This document shows, in pieces, positions 1 to 10,069 of a stretch of 64,000 bases of DNA (within the stretch, counting starts at the first letter, position 1; each line of letters opens with the position of its first letter). The position numbers were made by a program, and so were the translations under genes. Origin of the DNA: Simiduia sp. 21SJ11W-1 (GTDB lineage: Bacteria; Pseudomonadota; Gammaproteobacteria; Pseudomonadales; Cellvibrionaceae); assembly GCF_024138675.1 (NCBI RefSeq), contig NZ_CP090959.1:2635501-2699500 (forward strand), given 5' to 3'. The notes under the pieces were generated by a model. That model searched no databases, was not told the origin of the DNA, and saw nothing but the letters and a program-made list of their open reading frames with translations.

Positions 1-865
1 CCTCTTTAACAGAGAGGCTTTTGATCTTGCCAGCAAACGCGCTGGGAATTTCCATGGATGCTTTATCGGTTTCCAGCACGATGAGCGAATCGCCTTCGCC
101 TATGGTATCGCCGGCGCTCACGCACACTTCAATAACATCCACACCTTCTGCGCCACCGATATCCGGCACCACCAGATTTTGCTCCCCTGCAGGCTGGGCT
201 GCTTGCGGTGCTTGTGCGGCTGGTTCAGCTGCAGGCGTGGGCTCTGCCTGCGAAGGTTCCGGTTTGGCTACGGCGTCTGCACCGGGCGCGTTAACCGCCA
301 TCACACAGATGGCCGTACCCTGAGATACTTTGTCACCCTCTTTAACAGATAGGCTCACAATTTTGCCGGCCTGCGGCGCAGGCACTTCCATTGAGGCCTT
401 ATCTGTTTCAAGCACAATCAGTGAATCGCCTTCGTTCACGTCATCGCCAACTGCCACACACACTTCAATAACATCTACATCTTCAGCGCCGCCAATGTCT
501 GGCACTTCAACGCTTTGCTCTGCACTTGCAGGGGTTTTGGCCGGGCTTGCCGCCTGTGCCTGGGGTTCCTGCTTCTTGGGCGCCTCGGGCGCGGGCGCAG
601 TTTCTGCTTTTGCGGGTGCGTCTTCAGCGCTGGTTTCAACCTCTACCAGCACAGTGCCTTCAGAGACTTTGTCGCCTTCGCTCACGGAAATTTTGGTGAT
701 CTTGCCTGCCAATGTGGCGGGCACTTCCATTGAGGCTTTGTCGGTTTCCAATACCACGAGCGACTGCTCAAGCTCGATGGTATCGCCAACGGCAACACAC
801 ACCTCAATCACTTCTACATCTTCGGAGCCGCCAATGTCGGGCACCGCGATCGTTTCAATAGCCAA
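1..865 (-). CDS. aceF: Pyruvate dehydrogenase E2, dihydrolipoamide acetyltransferase (5' part)
   Basis: E2 core subunit of pyruvate dehydrogenase; it carries acetyl groups on swinging lipoyl arms to CoA in the cytoplasm. The 288 codons seen encode three tandem lipoyl domains. Each has a DKAS(M) lipoylation motif, with the lysines at residues 43, 156 and 268, and Ala/Pro/Glu-rich linkers between domains. This is the three-lipoyl layout of enterobacterial AceF. The E1-binding and catalytic domains lie beyond the window edge. The start is a TTG at 865, preceded by AGGAG with about 5 nt spacing; the domain fold begins right there and no better ATG exists. It lies 46 nt downstream of aceE, so the two are co-transcribed. 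Confidence 0.93.
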   Translation of the reverse strand, partial: MAIETIAVPDIGGSEDVEVIEVCVAVGDTIELEQSLVVLETDKASMEVPATLAGKITKISVSEGDKVSEGTVLVEVETSAEDAPAKAETAPAPEAPKKQEPQAQAASPAKTPASAEQSVEVPDIGGAEDVDVIEVCVAVGDDVNEGDSLIVLETDKASMEVPAPQAGKIVSLSVKEGDKVSQGTAICVMAVNAPGADAVAKPEPSQAEPTPAAEPAAQAPQAAQPAGEQNLVVPDIGGAEGVDVIEVCVSAGDTIGEGDSLIVLETDKASMEIPSAFAGKIKSLSVKE

Positions 866-911
866 GGTCTACTCCTTGAATAATCCTGTCAGTCAACCCG
901 CCAATGCGCGC

Positions 912-3572
912 TTACACGCTCATTGGGTCGGGTTTCTCGGAATCAATACCAAATTGCTTCAGCGCTTTGCTTACCACATCCGCTTTAATGGCACCCTGGT
1001 CTGCCAGCGCCTTGAGCGCGGCCACAACCACAAAGTGGCGATCCACTTCAAAGAAGCGGCGCAACTTGCTACGGGTATCAGAGCGGCCAAAGCCTTCGGT
1101 GCCCAGCACTACGTAATCACCCGGTACAAACGCGCGCAGTTGCTCGGCGTAGGTTTTCAGGTAATCGGTGGCTGCAATCACCGGGCCTTCCTGTTTTTCA
1201 AGGCACTCGGTCACATAGGCTTTGCGGGGCTTTTTGGCTTCGGGGTTCAGCATGTTCCAACGCGAAACACGCTGGCCATCACGGGTTAGCTCGTTGATGG
1301 AAGTGAGGCTCCAGATGTCGGATTCCACGCCGAAATCGTCGCGCAGAATCTCTGCGGCCGCTTCCACTTCGCGCAAAATTGTACCGGCACCCATCAGCTG
1401 AACGCGCTGGCCGCCCTTCTTGGTTTTCTTGCCTTCTTTGAGCTTGTACATCCCCTTGATGATGCCTTCTTCGGCACCTACGGGCATATCGGGATGCACG
1501 TAGTTTTCATTCATGGTGGTGATGTAATAGAAGCAATTTTCCTTATCGTGATACATGCGCTTCATGCCATCGTGCATGATCACCGCCAGCTCGTAGCTGT
1601 AGGTTGGATCGTAGGTTTTGCAGTTTGGAATGGTGTTGGCCAATACGTGGCTGTGGCCATCCTGGTGTTGCAAACCTTCACCGTTAAGCGTGGTACGGCC
1701 AGCGGTGGCGCCAATCAGGAAGCCGCGGGCCTGGCTATCGCCGGCAGCCCAGGCCAAATCGCCAATGCGCTGGAAGCCAAACATGGAGTAGTAGATGTAG
1801 CAAGGAATCAGCGGGCAGTGGCTGTTGCTGTAGGCAGTGGCCGCAGCCAGCCATGCAGCCATGGCACCGGCCTCGTTAATACCCTCTTCCAGAATCTGGC
1901 CTTTTTTATCTTCTTTGTAGTACATGATCTGGTCGTGATCATGGGGCACATACTGCTGCCCTTCAGAAGAGTAAATGCCCAGCTGGCGGAACATGCCTTC
2001 CATACCGAAGGTGCGCGCTTCATCGGGCACAATGGGTACTACGCGCTCGCCGATGTTTTTATCTTTCACCAGGGTAGAGATAAAACGCACCCACGCCATG
2101 GTGGTAGAAATTTCACGCTCGCCGGTGCCCTTAAGCTGCGCCTTGAAGGTTTCCAGCGGTGGAATTTCCAGTGCGTCGAAATCTGATTGGCGTGCAGGCA
2201 AATAGCCACCCAGTGATTTACGCCGGCTATGCATGTACTGCATTTCCGGGCTATCGGGTGCCGGGCGGTAGTAAGGCACGGTTTTCAGTTCGTCATCGGA
2301 GATGGGAATACCAAAACGATCGCGGAAACCCTTGAGCGATTCGATATCCAGCTTCTTCACCGAGTGGGTAATGTTCGCAGCCTCACCAGCCGCGCCCAAG
2401 CCGTAACCTTTAACTGTTTGCGCCAAAATAACCGTGGGCTGACCCTTGTGCGCCACAGCTTCTGCATAGGCTGCGTACACTTTGTAGGGGTCGTGGCCGC
2501 CGCGGTTGAGCTTCATGATGTCGTCGTCAGACAAATCTTTCACAAGCTCTAACAGCTCCGGGTATTTACCGAAGAAATGCTTACGGGTGTAGGCACCGCC
2601 GTTGGCTTTGTAGTTTTGCAGCTCGCCGTCGCACACTTCATCCATGCGCTTTTGCAAGAGGCCGGTGGTGTCTTTTTCAAGCAGGGCATCCCAATGGCGG
2701 CCCCACACGACTTTAATAACGTTCCAACCTGCACCGCGGAAAATACCTTCCAGCTCTTGCATGATTTTGCCGTTGCCGCGCACCGGGCCATCCAGGCGCT
2801 GCAGGTTACAGTTAATCACGAAGATGAGGTTTTCCAGGCCTTCGCGGCCGGCCAAACCAATAGCACCTAAAGATTCCGGCTCGTCACACTCGCCGTCGCC
2901 CAAGAACGCCCACACCTTGCGATCGCCACGCGCCGCCAAACCGCGCGCCGACATGTAGCGCATCACGTGCGCCTGGTAAATTGCCTGCAGTGGGCCCAGG
3001 CCCATAGACACGGTGGGGAACTGCCAGTAATCGGGCATCAGCCAGGGGTGCGGGTAGGAAGAAAGGCCAGCGCCGTCTACTTCGCGGCGGAAGTTATCAA
3101 GCTGGTCTTCGCTTAAGCGGCCCTCAAGGAACGAGCGCGCGTACATACCCGGTGCGCTGTGGCCCTGGTAGTAAATCAAATCGCCCAGTTCTTCGCCGTC
3201 GTTGCCGCGGAAGAAATAGTTAAAGCCCACGTCGTACAAGGTGGCCGCAGAGCTGAAGCTTGAAATGTGCCCGCCCAGGCCTTCGTCGTTATCGTTGGCG
3301 CGCATCACCATGGCGAGCGCATTCCAGCGAATCAACGAGCGAATGCGGCGTTCCATAAACAGGTCGCCCGGCATGCGCTTTTCTTTCTTGGGGGGAATGG
3401 TATTGCGGTAGGGAGTGGTAATTGCCTGGGGCAGCTCAACGCCGGCCATGGTGGCCCGATCGAACATCTGCTTCAGCAAAAAGGCCGCCCGGCCATCGCC
3501 GCCGTAACGGATTACCGCGTGTAGAGCATCGAGCCACTCGCGCGTTTCGAGGGCATCAATATCCTCTGTCAT
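912..3572 (-). CDS. aceE: Pyruvate dehydrogenase E1 component, homodimeric type
   Basis: Thiamine-diphosphate enzyme that decarboxylates pyruvate and acetylates the lipoyl groups of AceF. At 886 aa it has the normal length of the homodimeric proteobacterial E1. The TPP/Mg motif is seen as GDGE followed about 25 residues later by INCN (roughly residues 225-258). The family-typical start of the fold (ETREWLDALHAVIRYGG) and the GHISSFSSAATLYDVGFNYF segment are intact. The ATG has AGGAG 6 nt upstream. It is the first gene of aceEF and has its own promoter in the 354-nt gap behind it. No PdhR gene is visible nearby. Confidence 0.97.
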   Translation of the reverse strand: MTEDIDALETREWLDALHAVIRYGGDGRAAFLLKQMFDRATMAGVELPQAITTPYRNTIPPKKEKRMPGDLFMERRIRSLIRWNALAMVMRANDNDEGLGGHISSFSSAATLYDVGFNYFFRGNDGEELGDLIYYQGHSAPGMYARSFLEGRLSEDQLDNFRREVDGAGLSSYPHPWLMPDYWQFPTVSMGLGPLQAIYQAHVMRYMSARGLAARGDRKVWAFLGDGECDEPESLGAIGLAGREGLENLIFVINCNLQRLDGPVRGNGKIMQELEGIFRGAGWNVIKVVWGRHWDALLEKDTTGLLQKRMDEVCDGELQNYKANGGAYTRKHFFGKYPELLELVKDLSDDDIMKLNRGGHDPYKVYAAYAEAVAHKGQPTVILAQTVKGYGLGAAGEAANITHSVKKLDIESLKGFRDRFGIPISDDELKTVPYYRPAPDSPEMQYMHSRRKSLGGYLPARQSDFDALEIPPLETFKAQLKGTGEREISTTMAWVRFISTLVKDKNIGERVVPIVPDEARTFGMEGMFRQLGIYSSEGQQYVPHDHDQIMYYKEDKKGQILEEGINEAGAMAAWLAAATAYSNSHCPLIPCYIYYSMFGFQRIGDLAWAAGDSQARGFLIGATAGRTTLNGEGLQHQDGHSHVLANTIPNCKTYDPTYSYELAVIMHDGMKRMYHDKENCFYYITTMNENYVHPDMPVGAEEGIIKGMYKLKEGKKTKKGGQRVQLMGAGTILREVEAAAEILRDDFGVESDIWSLTSINELTRDGQRVSRWNMLNPEAKKPRKAYVTECLEKQEGPVIAATDYLKTYAEQLRAFVPGDYVVLGTEGFGRSDTRSKLRRFFEVDRHFVVVAALKALADQGAIKADVVSKALKQFGIDSEKPDPMSV

Positions 3573-3634
3573 TCAACTCTCCTTTCACCCGGTCTTGCCG
3601 GTTGTAGTCAACGTGTGAAATAAACAATCGAAAG

Positions 3635-3679
3635 AGTATAGAAGTGACGCAATGATCGCTCAAAAATAAACAATTGAGC
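3635..3679 (-). promoter_or_regulatory. aceEF promoter with overlapping inverted repeat
   Basis: On the minus strand, TTGAGC (3663-3658) and TATACT (3640-3635) are separated by exactly 17 nt, a strong sigma70-type promoter about 60 nt upstream of the aceE ATG. The -35 box is one half of an inverted repeat, GCTCAA (3658-3663) / TTGAGC (3674-3679); a GTGATCAC palindrome lies just further upstream. A repressor bound here would cover the -35 box. The rest of the 3573-3926 gap is AT-rich and holds no ORF or RNA gene that I can support. Confidence 0.6.
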
Positions 3680-3926
3680 AGTGATCACGTCTTCTACGGT
3701 CATTCTTGTAGTTTTTTTACAGAATCAAATGCGGTAGCTATGCCATTCATTTGATAATTGGCCGCCATAATACTGACAAATACGGCATTTGGCGAGGTTT
3801 GCGGCGGATATGCCGAAAATAATTACCAAAATGCCCTAGAACCAAAATTGGTTTCATCTGTAATATTTCTACAGAATGGCCCCGCTGGATATATCACCAT
3901 GCGTTATAGGCCGCGCCCTTTTAGAA

Positions 3927-6881
3927 CTAAGGCACTAAATAATAAGGCCCCTCGGCCTTAAATGCGTGCACATCACGCACGCGGGTAACAAGTTCAGGCT
4001 CGGGAATGAGCTGCTCTGTACCCAACAGCAGGCGCCTTTGCGGATCGAACACTTGGTAGGCGAAGGTGCGCAAGGTTACCGCGTTCACCTCGGCAAGCGC
4101 CTTCAGCATGCGCTCGCGCCGGGCAAAATCCACTTTACCGCCGGGGCCTGCGGCGGCAATGTCGTCCCAGTAGCGGCTGGCTTGTTCAGCCAAATTGCGG
4201 GGTTTTTGTTGCAGCTCGGCCATTACCGCTGCGCGCTGGGCCGGTAGATCATCGGCCAGCCAGCCCGGCAGGCTATCAATAAATTTATCGAAGGCAACCC
4301 GCAGGCTGGGCGCGTCTGCCACGGGCGATTGCGCCACCAATACCAGGCCCGGGTAGTCGGCCACGGGCATCTGGCCTGCAAATACCACATAGCCCAGCTG
4401 CTGCTCGGTGCGCAGGCTGTTAAAAAACGGGCTGCGAATACTTTGCGCCAACACCAATAAATGTGCGCGCGCGCGATCGCTGTCATCGGGGGCTTGCTGG
4501 TACATCACCAGCGCGTGGTCGTCGTGCTGAACGTCTACCTGGCGGCTATAGCCGCCCCATGTGGGCGTTAGCAGCTTAAGTTTGCCGGTGAGGTTTTGCG
4601 GCGCCCCGCGCACCAGCTGCTGGCCTACCAGGGTGGCCAACTGGCGCGCCTCGGCGGGCAGCAGATTGCCGTAGGCCAGCATGTCTACTTGGCTGCCGTA
4701 CACAAAACTGCGGCTGAACCGTTTTAAGTCCGCAAGGCCCGTATTGCCCATGGCCTCTACCAGTTCTTCGCTGGTCCAGGCGGGCTGGTACAGGGTGGGC
4801 ACCAGCTGGCGAATCAATTGAATGTAAGGCGGCTGTTTATCGCCATTGGCCGTGCGGCGCATTATTTCTGCGCGAATATTGGCAAACCGGGCAGGCTCTA
4901 GCCGCGGGCTAACCAGGGCCTCTAGAATTTCTGTGAGCAACAGGCCCTGGCGATCGTTGTAGCCTGCCACGGTGATATCAAAACCACGGGCGGTGGCGCG
5001 AATATCAAACCCAAGGCCTGCCAAAAATGCCGGGTAGCTGTATTCGTTTAATTCATCCAGCACCATGGCCGCGTATAAGTCTGCCTGCACCCGGCCCGCC
5101 AGGCCATTGGCCACCGCCGGTGAACGCAGCTGCACGCGGATCACACTGCGCGGCAGGCCGAAGGTTTCATCTTGCTTGAACCACAAGCGCAGTGAGCGCT
5201 CATCTATCATGCGCGCCGGGTGTTTGCCTTTGTCGGCCACGGCGCGCACTTGCAAGCGCGTGGGAATAAAAGGATTGGGCGCCGGCAGCTTCAATTGCGA
5301 GAGGGATTCTTTAGGCAGGGGCTTTAAAGGCTTAACCTTTGTTATGCGGTAGGGCGTCTGGTACAGGGGCGCGCGTTGGGTAAACTCGCCGCCAGCATCG
5401 CTTACAAGGGTTAATACATTTTCAGGTGTTAAATATTTTAAATAGAGCGCCAGCAGCCCGGCATCAAACTCCTGATAAAGGTAAGGCGCGCGCAGCACTT
5501 CTTCTGCGGGGTAGCGGTGCATGGCATTGGCAAGGGTCTGCACAAGGCTTGTGGGGTTGCGCACGTCTTGAAAGCGGAAATTAATTTGTGCAAGTTGCTT
5601 TAACTCCTCAAAGCGCCAGGGCGCCATGCCCTGCTTGCGAATCAGGTCGATGGCGGCAAATACCCAACGCTTAACCGCATTGCGCTTTCCGCGCCCCTTT
5701 TCCGTAAGCGCCACAGAAATTACAAACGAGCTGCCGTGAGGGCCCATGTCGCTTTCACCGGCCCACAGGGCTTCGGCCAAGCCTTCGCGCTTTAACGCAG
5801 ATAACAAGCTGTCGCGCCCTTCATGGCCCAGCATGTTGGCCAGCTGGGTGAGAGGCTTTTCACGAAAGTAAGTACCACTGGCAGGCACCGGGAAGATCAT
5901 GCGCAACTCGCGCAATTGTTTGATGGGCTTATACACCACCTCTTTGGGTAGCTGATCAGGTAGAAACAGCGGTGCATCGCTAATTAACACCGGCCGATCA
6001 CTGTTGGCTACGCCCGCAAACTGCTTTACCACCTGCGCTTGCAGTGCATCGAGCGATTCGCGCCCCAGCACCACCAGCGCCATGCGATTGGCAGAATACT
6101 GCTGCGCGTAAAAATCCAGCAGCGCCGCGCGCACTGTCTCGCCCGGGCGATCTGCCAAGGTATTTAAGTTACCCACTGAAAAGCGCGAGGCCGGGTGCTC
6201 GGGGTTGGTAACCTGGGTGAGCACGGCATTGGCGCGCCGCCCGTCGTCGCGAATGCGGGCCAGGTATTCGGCATTTACTGCTTCGCGCTCGCGGCTAACA
6301 TAGGCCTCCAGAAACAGGGGCGATTTAAAAAACTCCGCAAAGCGATCCAGTGCTTCGGGCAAAAACTCGGGCCTTACATCAAAAAAATAGTTGGTGTGGT
6401 CGAGCGCTGTGTAGGCGTTGTGGCTGCCGCCACTTTTACTGATAAAGGCCTGGTAGCTGTCTGGCTCTGGGTATTTTTCGGTACCCAAAAACAGCATGTG
6501 TTCCAGAAAGTGCGCAAGCCCCTCGCGGCCCTCGGGATCTGCGGCACTGCCCACGGCCACTTGCAGCGCTGCTGCCGCCTGTTCGGTTTGAGGATCTGAA
6601 ATAAGCAGCACGCGCAGGGCATTGGGCAGAGTAATGTAGCGGTAATCGCGTGGGTCGTTCGGGCTTTTTATGGGCGTTTGCGGGTTCAGGCTGGCCGCCA
6701 CCGGCACATCGGCTGCGTTAGCTGCAACCTGCAAGCCCAACAGTGCGCTTAAAAACACACACACCACACCGCGCGCGCGCGCAGATACGCGAAACGAGCT
6801 GGCCAAAAACCATGCCTTTAGTGTGTAAAGGCACTGCAGCCGGAGAGAGAAGCTCAAATGCATATCCTTAAAAAAGTACAC
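3927..6881 (-). CDS. M16 family zinc metallopeptidase (pitrilysin/insulinase type), exported
   Basis: Large single-chain M16 peptidase that cuts oligopeptides in an enclosed chamber. The inverted zinc motif HFLEH is at about residues 124-128, with the third ligand in EREAVNAEY about 75 residues later. A hydrophobic export signal (CVFLSALLGLQVAANA) suggests cleavage before ADVP and a periplasmic location. At 984 aa it matches the full two-half pitrilysin size. The GTG at 6881 directly abuts the stop of the upstream permease gene. An ATG at 6863 is the alternative, but its AAGGA lies too close, so the exact N-terminus is uncertain. It is the last gene of the TusA-permease-protease run. Confidence 0.9.
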   Translation of the reverse strand: MYFFKDMHLSFSLRLQCLYTLKAWFLASSFRVSARARGVVCVFLSALLGLQVAANAADVPVAASLNPQTPIKSPNDPRDYRYITLPNALRVLLISDPQTEQAAAALQVAVGSAADPEGREGLAHFLEHMLFLGTEKYPEPDSYQAFISKSGGSHNAYTALDHTNYFFDVRPEFLPEALDRFAEFFKSPLFLEAYVSREREAVNAEYLARIRDDGRRANAVLTQVTNPEHPASRFSVGNLNTLADRPGETVRAALLDFYAQQYSANRMALVVLGRESLDALQAQVVKQFAGVANSDRPVLISDAPLFLPDQLPKEVVYKPIKQLRELRMIFPVPASGTYFREKPLTQLANMLGHEGRDSLLSALKREGLAEALWAGESDMGPHGSSFVISVALTEKGRGKRNAVKRWVFAAIDLIRKQGMAPWRFEELKQLAQINFRFQDVRNPTSLVQTLANAMHRYPAEEVLRAPYLYQEFDAGLLALYLKYLTPENVLTLVSDAGGEFTQRAPLYQTPYRITKVKPLKPLPKESLSQLKLPAPNPFIPTRLQVRAVADKGKHPARMIDERSLRLWFKQDETFGLPRSVIRVQLRSPAVANGLAGRVQADLYAAMVLDELNEYSYPAFLAGLGFDIRATARGFDITVAGYNDRQGLLLTEILEALVSPRLEPARFANIRAEIMRRTANGDKQPPYIQLIRQLVPTLYQPAWTSEELVEAMGNTGLADLKRFSRSFVYGSQVDMLAYGNLLPAEARQLATLVGQQLVRGAPQNLTGKLKLLTPTWGGYSRQVDVQHDDHALVMYQQAPDDSDRARAHLLVLAQSIRSPFFNSLRTEQQLGYVVFAGQMPVADYPGLVLVAQSPVADAPSLRVAFDKFIDSLPGWLADDLPAQRAAVMAELQQKPRNLAEQASRYWDDIAAAGPGGKVDFARRERMLKALAEVNAVTLRTFAYQVFDPQRRLLLGTEQLIPEPELVTRVRDVHAFKAEGPYYLVP

Positions 6882-7958
6882 TTACACGTTGGTTGCAATG
6901 GCATCGCCCGCGGTTTTGGAGGGCCAGGCATTGAGCACGGCTTTGATCAAGGTGGCCAGCGGTATGGCAAAAAATACGCCCCAAAAACCCCAGAAACCAC
7001 CAAACACCAACACCGCCAGAATAATGGCCACCGGGTGTAAATTTACCGCCTCGGAAAACAGCACCGGCACCAGTACGTTGCCATCGAGGGCTTGAATCAC
7101 GCCATAGGTGACCACCAGCCAATAGAATTCCGGCCCCAGGCCCCACTGCCATAACCCCACCATTAGCACAGGCAAGGTCACAACGGCTGCGCCTATATAA
7201 GGCACCAGCACCGAAAGGCCCACGGCAATGGCCAACAGCAATGAATAGCGCAAGCCCAGAAAGGCAAAGGCGATGAAAGACACCACGCCCACAATCAAAA
7301 TTTCGAGTGCCTTGCCGCGAATGTAGTTGGCAATCTGATCGTTCATCTCAAGCCACACGCGCCGCATGATCGGCCGGCGGCGCGGCAAGAAAGCCGCCAC
7401 CCAACCTAAAATGAGGCGGTGATCCTTTAAGAAGAAGAACACCAGAATTGGCACCAGCACCAGGTAAATCAGCGCGGCCACGAGCATCGGCACGCTGGCG
7501 ACAGAATAAGTAACAAGGCTTTGGCCCACCTCGCCCAACTCCAGGTTGGCAAATTGGGTGAGCTTTTCTACGTGGGCTTGTGATACAAACTCCGGGTATT
7601 TACTGGGCAATTGCACCAGCTGGGCCTTGGCATCGCTGGCCATGCGCGGCAGTTCTTCAAGCAGATTACCCAGCTGACGCCAGAGAATGGGCATTACCAC
7701 CAATACCAGTGAAGTTATAAAGCCCAGCAGCAACAGGAAGGCGAGCCACACGGATGCGCCCTCAGGCAGGCCCCAACGCCGCATGCGGGTTACCACGCCC
7801 TGCAGCAAGAACGCCAAGATGATGGCGGCAATCATGGGTGCCAGTATGTTGCCCATGGTTACCACCACAAGCAGGCCCACGGCCAGTAAAATCAGCAGCA
7901 GTATGGCTTCTTCATCAAAGAAGTAGCGTTGGGTCCAACTGCGAAAAATATTCAGCAT
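6882..7958 (-). CDS. AI-2E/PerM family membrane permease
   Basis: Polytopic inner-membrane protein of the AI-2E transporter family (E. coli PerM/TqsA relatives). Substrates are mostly unproven, and some members are Na+/H+ antiporters. About 358 aa with seven to eight hydrophobic segments, the long central soluble stretch typical of the family, and conserved C-terminal segments around VPYIGA and DGNVLVPVLF. I chose the ATG at 7958 (MLNIFRSWTQRYF). An in-frame extension to 8021 has no membrane or signal character and would overlap the upstream gene. A PerM homologue next to bepA is also the arrangement in E. coli. Confidence 0.85.
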   Translation of the reverse strand: MLNIFRSWTQRYFFDEEAILLLILLAVGLLVVVTMGNILAPMIAAIILAFLLQGVVTRMRRWGLPEGASVWLAFLLLLGFITSLVLVVMPILWRQLGNLLEELPRMASDAKAQLVQLPSKYPEFVSQAHVEKLTQFANLELGEVGQSLVTYSVASVPMLVAALIYLVLVPILVFFFLKDHRLILGWVAAFLPRRRPIMRRVWLEMNDQIANYIRGKALEILIVGVVSFIAFAFLGLRYSLLLAIAVGLSVLVPYIGAAVVTLPVLMVGLWQWGLGPEFYWLVVTYGVIQALDGNVLVPVLFSEAVNLHPVAIILAVLVFGGFWGFWGVFFAIPLATLIKAVLNAWPSKTAGDAIATNV

Positions 7959-8002
7959 TGACGGTGTATTCCCGAGCAATTTGCGTGATTGGGGAGCGAA
8001 TC

Positions 8003-8278
8003 CTAGCGCTTTTGGAGCCAATAAGAAAATAGTGCGTTGGCTGCACGAACTTGAAGCAGTTTATGGCCACTGATTGAACAAAATGCCGGAATATCGCGCT
8101 CGGCGCCCGGATCTGTGGCACGCACCTCAAGAATCTGCCCGCTTTCGAGGCGATTGAGGCCCTGTTTTGCCTTTAACAGGGGCATGGGGCAGGCCAAGCC
8201 TGAGGCATCGATAACCAGATCGGGCGTGGGTTCTGCCGTGTTATTGGCGTCTGCGTGGGGCTGGCTTTGGGAATTCAT
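8003..8278 (-). CDS. TusA-like sulfurtransferase
   Basis: Small cytoplasmic sulfur-carrier protein (91 aa) with the TusA signature ASGLACPMPLLKAKQ, whose cysteine carries the persulfide. The remaining alpha/beta fold (EVRATDPGAERDIPAFC ... GH) is intact. The first about 20 residues are a polar extension not found in short TusA. In Pseudomonas a TusA-like gene (PA1006) also sits divergent from bepA and affects molybdenum-cofactor maturation. By position, this is more likely that paralogue than the tRNA-thiolation TusA. The start is the ATG at 8278; upstream in-frame codons have no RBS. Confidence 0.85.
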   Translation of the reverse strand: MNSQSQPHADANNTAEPTPDLVIDASGLACPMPLLKAKQGLNRLESGQILEVRATDPGAERDIPAFCSISGHKLLQVRAANALFSYWLQKR

Positions 8279-8478
8279 GAGTGCATCATCTCGCTCTTGC
8301 AGTGGTTGCTCTGTTAAACCGGGTAAATAAAAGGAACCAGCAGGCAGCGCCTGCATCTAAAGTGAATATTGCCTTGGGTCTGCAGGCACAAGCATCAATG
8401 CAGCCACCCTTGGTGGCCGCTGGAGACTGCCCGCAGAACCAGATAAAGTGCTGCACATATTCATTGGGAGAGCATTGC

Positions 8479-9957
8479 GTGCCCACACCTGAGAACACCC
8501 ACCCGCTATTTACCCGCCCCGCGCAGTGGCTGGCCGCCCTGGCCCTTGGCCTGTGCCTTACTGGCCCCGGCCACGCACAAGACAACGAAGTGAAGCTGCC
8601 GGCGCTGGGCGATGCCACCAGCGGCATTGTATCACCGCAGCAAGAGCGTGCACTGGGTGAATCCTGGGCGCGGGCGTTTCGGGCCCAGGTGCCCACCTCG
8701 CACGACCCGCTGATGGTGGAATACCTGGAAAACCTGCTTGCTCACCTGGCCGATTACAGCCAGCTCAAAGATAAGCGCCTGCAGCTGCTGCTGGTGAAAA
8801 ACCCCACCATGAACGCCTTTGCCGTACCCGGTGGCGTAGTGGGCGTGCACACCGGGCTGTTTACTACCGCCAACACCGAAAACCAGATGGCCTCGGTATT
8901 GGCCCACGAACTGGGGCATTTATCCCAGCGCCACTTTGCCCGCGGCGTGGAAGCCCAGAAAAACGCCAGCATTCCCACCACCGCTGCCATGCTGGCAAGC
9001 CTGGTGCTGATGGCCACCGCCGGCGGCGATGCCGGCATGGCCGCCATGATGGCCACCCAAGCCGCCGCGGTAGACAACCAGCTGCGCTTTTCCCGCCAGA
9101 ATGAACAAGAGGCCGACCGCGTAGGCATGGACACCATGGTGGCCGCCGGGCTAGACCCATACGCGGTACCCGAAATGTTCGAGGCCATGCAAAGAGGCAC
9201 CCGCTACTCGCGCAGGCCGCCGGAATTTTTGCTCACCCACCCGGTGACAGAATCGCGTATTGCCGACTCCATGAACCGCGCCTCGCGCTACCCCCGTAAG
9301 GATTATGCCGATAACCTGCGCTTTCACTTGATGCGCACGCGGGTACTGCTCATGCAGGAAGACAGCCCGCAATCGGCCATTAAACGCTTCACCAGTGAAA
9401 TAGAAGGCGACAGCCTGCACAAGGATGCCAGCCGCTACGGGCTGGCCCTGGCCTACCTGAAAACCGGCCAGGCCGATCGCGCACAACAGGCGCTGCAGCC
9501 GCTGCTGGAGAAGTCTCCCAAGCAGCTGGAATACCAACTTGCCCAGGCGGAAATCTACTCAAGCCTGCGCACCTATGAACCCGCCGTGGCGCTGCTGCAA
9601 AGGCTCCTGAAAGAACACCCCGCCAGCCACCCGGTGAACATGGCCTATGCCGACACCCTGATGAAAGCGGGCTTTTACGTACAAAGTGAGCAGGTACTTG
9701 AACGCCACTCACGCCGTCGCAAGGAAGACCCCTACGTGTGGTACCAGCTTGCCGAGGTGTATGGGCTGGCAGGCAATATTCTGGGCGTGCACGAGGCGCG
9801 CGCTGAATACTTCATTCTCAACGGAATATACGATGCCGCCATGGTGCAGTTGCGCAATGCCTTGAAGCTTGCCGAGAGCAACTACCACCTTACCGCCATC
9901 TTGCAAGAACGGGTGCGCGATGTGCGCGAGATGCAGGCCAGGGCCGATTTACGCTAG
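8479..9957 (+). CDS. bepA: BepA-like periplasmic M48 metalloprotease with TPR domain
   Basis: Outer-membrane-protein quality-control protease and chaperone. The M48 zinc motif HELGH is at residues 143-147, with the third ligand in NEQEADRVG about 55 residues on. A C-terminal TPR region (from about residue 300) binds BAM/LptD in characterised BepA. A signal peptide ending in GPGHAQ sends it to the periplasm. The GTG at 8479 has GGGAGA 7 nt upstream and yields 492 aa, close to E. coli BepA (487 aa). Upstream codons in this frame are not signal-like and were excluded. It is divergent from the TusA-like gene and followed by a terminator. Confidence 0.9.
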   Translation: MPTPENTHPLFTRPAQWLAALALGLCLTGPGHAQDNEVKLPALGDATSGIVSPQQERALGESWARAFRAQVPTSHDPLMVEYLENLLAHLADYSQLKDKRLQLLLVKNPTMNAFAVPGGVVGVHTGLFTTANTENQMASVLAHELGHLSQRHFARGVEAQKNASIPTTAAMLASLVLMATAGGDAGMAAMMATQAAAVDNQLRFSRQNEQEADRVGMDTMVAAGLDPYAVPEMFEAMQRGTRYSRRPPEFLLTHPVTESRIADSMNRASRYPRKDYADNLRFHLMRTRVLLMQEDSPQSAIKRFTSEIEGDSLHKDASRYGLALAYLKTGQADRAQQALQPLLEKSPKQLEYQLAQAEIYSSLRTYEPAVALLQRLLKEHPASHPVNMAYADTLMKAGFYVQSEQVLERHSRRRKEDPYVWYQLAEVYGLAGNILGVHEARAEYFILNGIYDAAMVQLRNALKLAESNYHLTAILQERVRDVREMQARADLR

Positions 9958-10069
9958 CGCGTGTCATAAAGCGGTAATAAACGCACGGCACACTGGCCCT
10001 GTATCTCCTCGCTACGCGGCTCTGATTCCTCGCAGAGGGCCTGTTTCTAGACAGTAAACAGCGTATTTT

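Noticed and set aside
330..1289. 319-codon open frame on the plus strand across the aceF/aceE junction
   Set aside because: It is antisense to lipoyl domains and the AceE C-terminus; the Ser/Thr-rich product is the usual shadow of a GC-rich coding strand.
3945..3960. AAGGCC/GGCCTT hairpin at the M16 stop as a terminator
   Set aside because: It lies within the last codons, the stem is short and no T-run follows on the minus strand.
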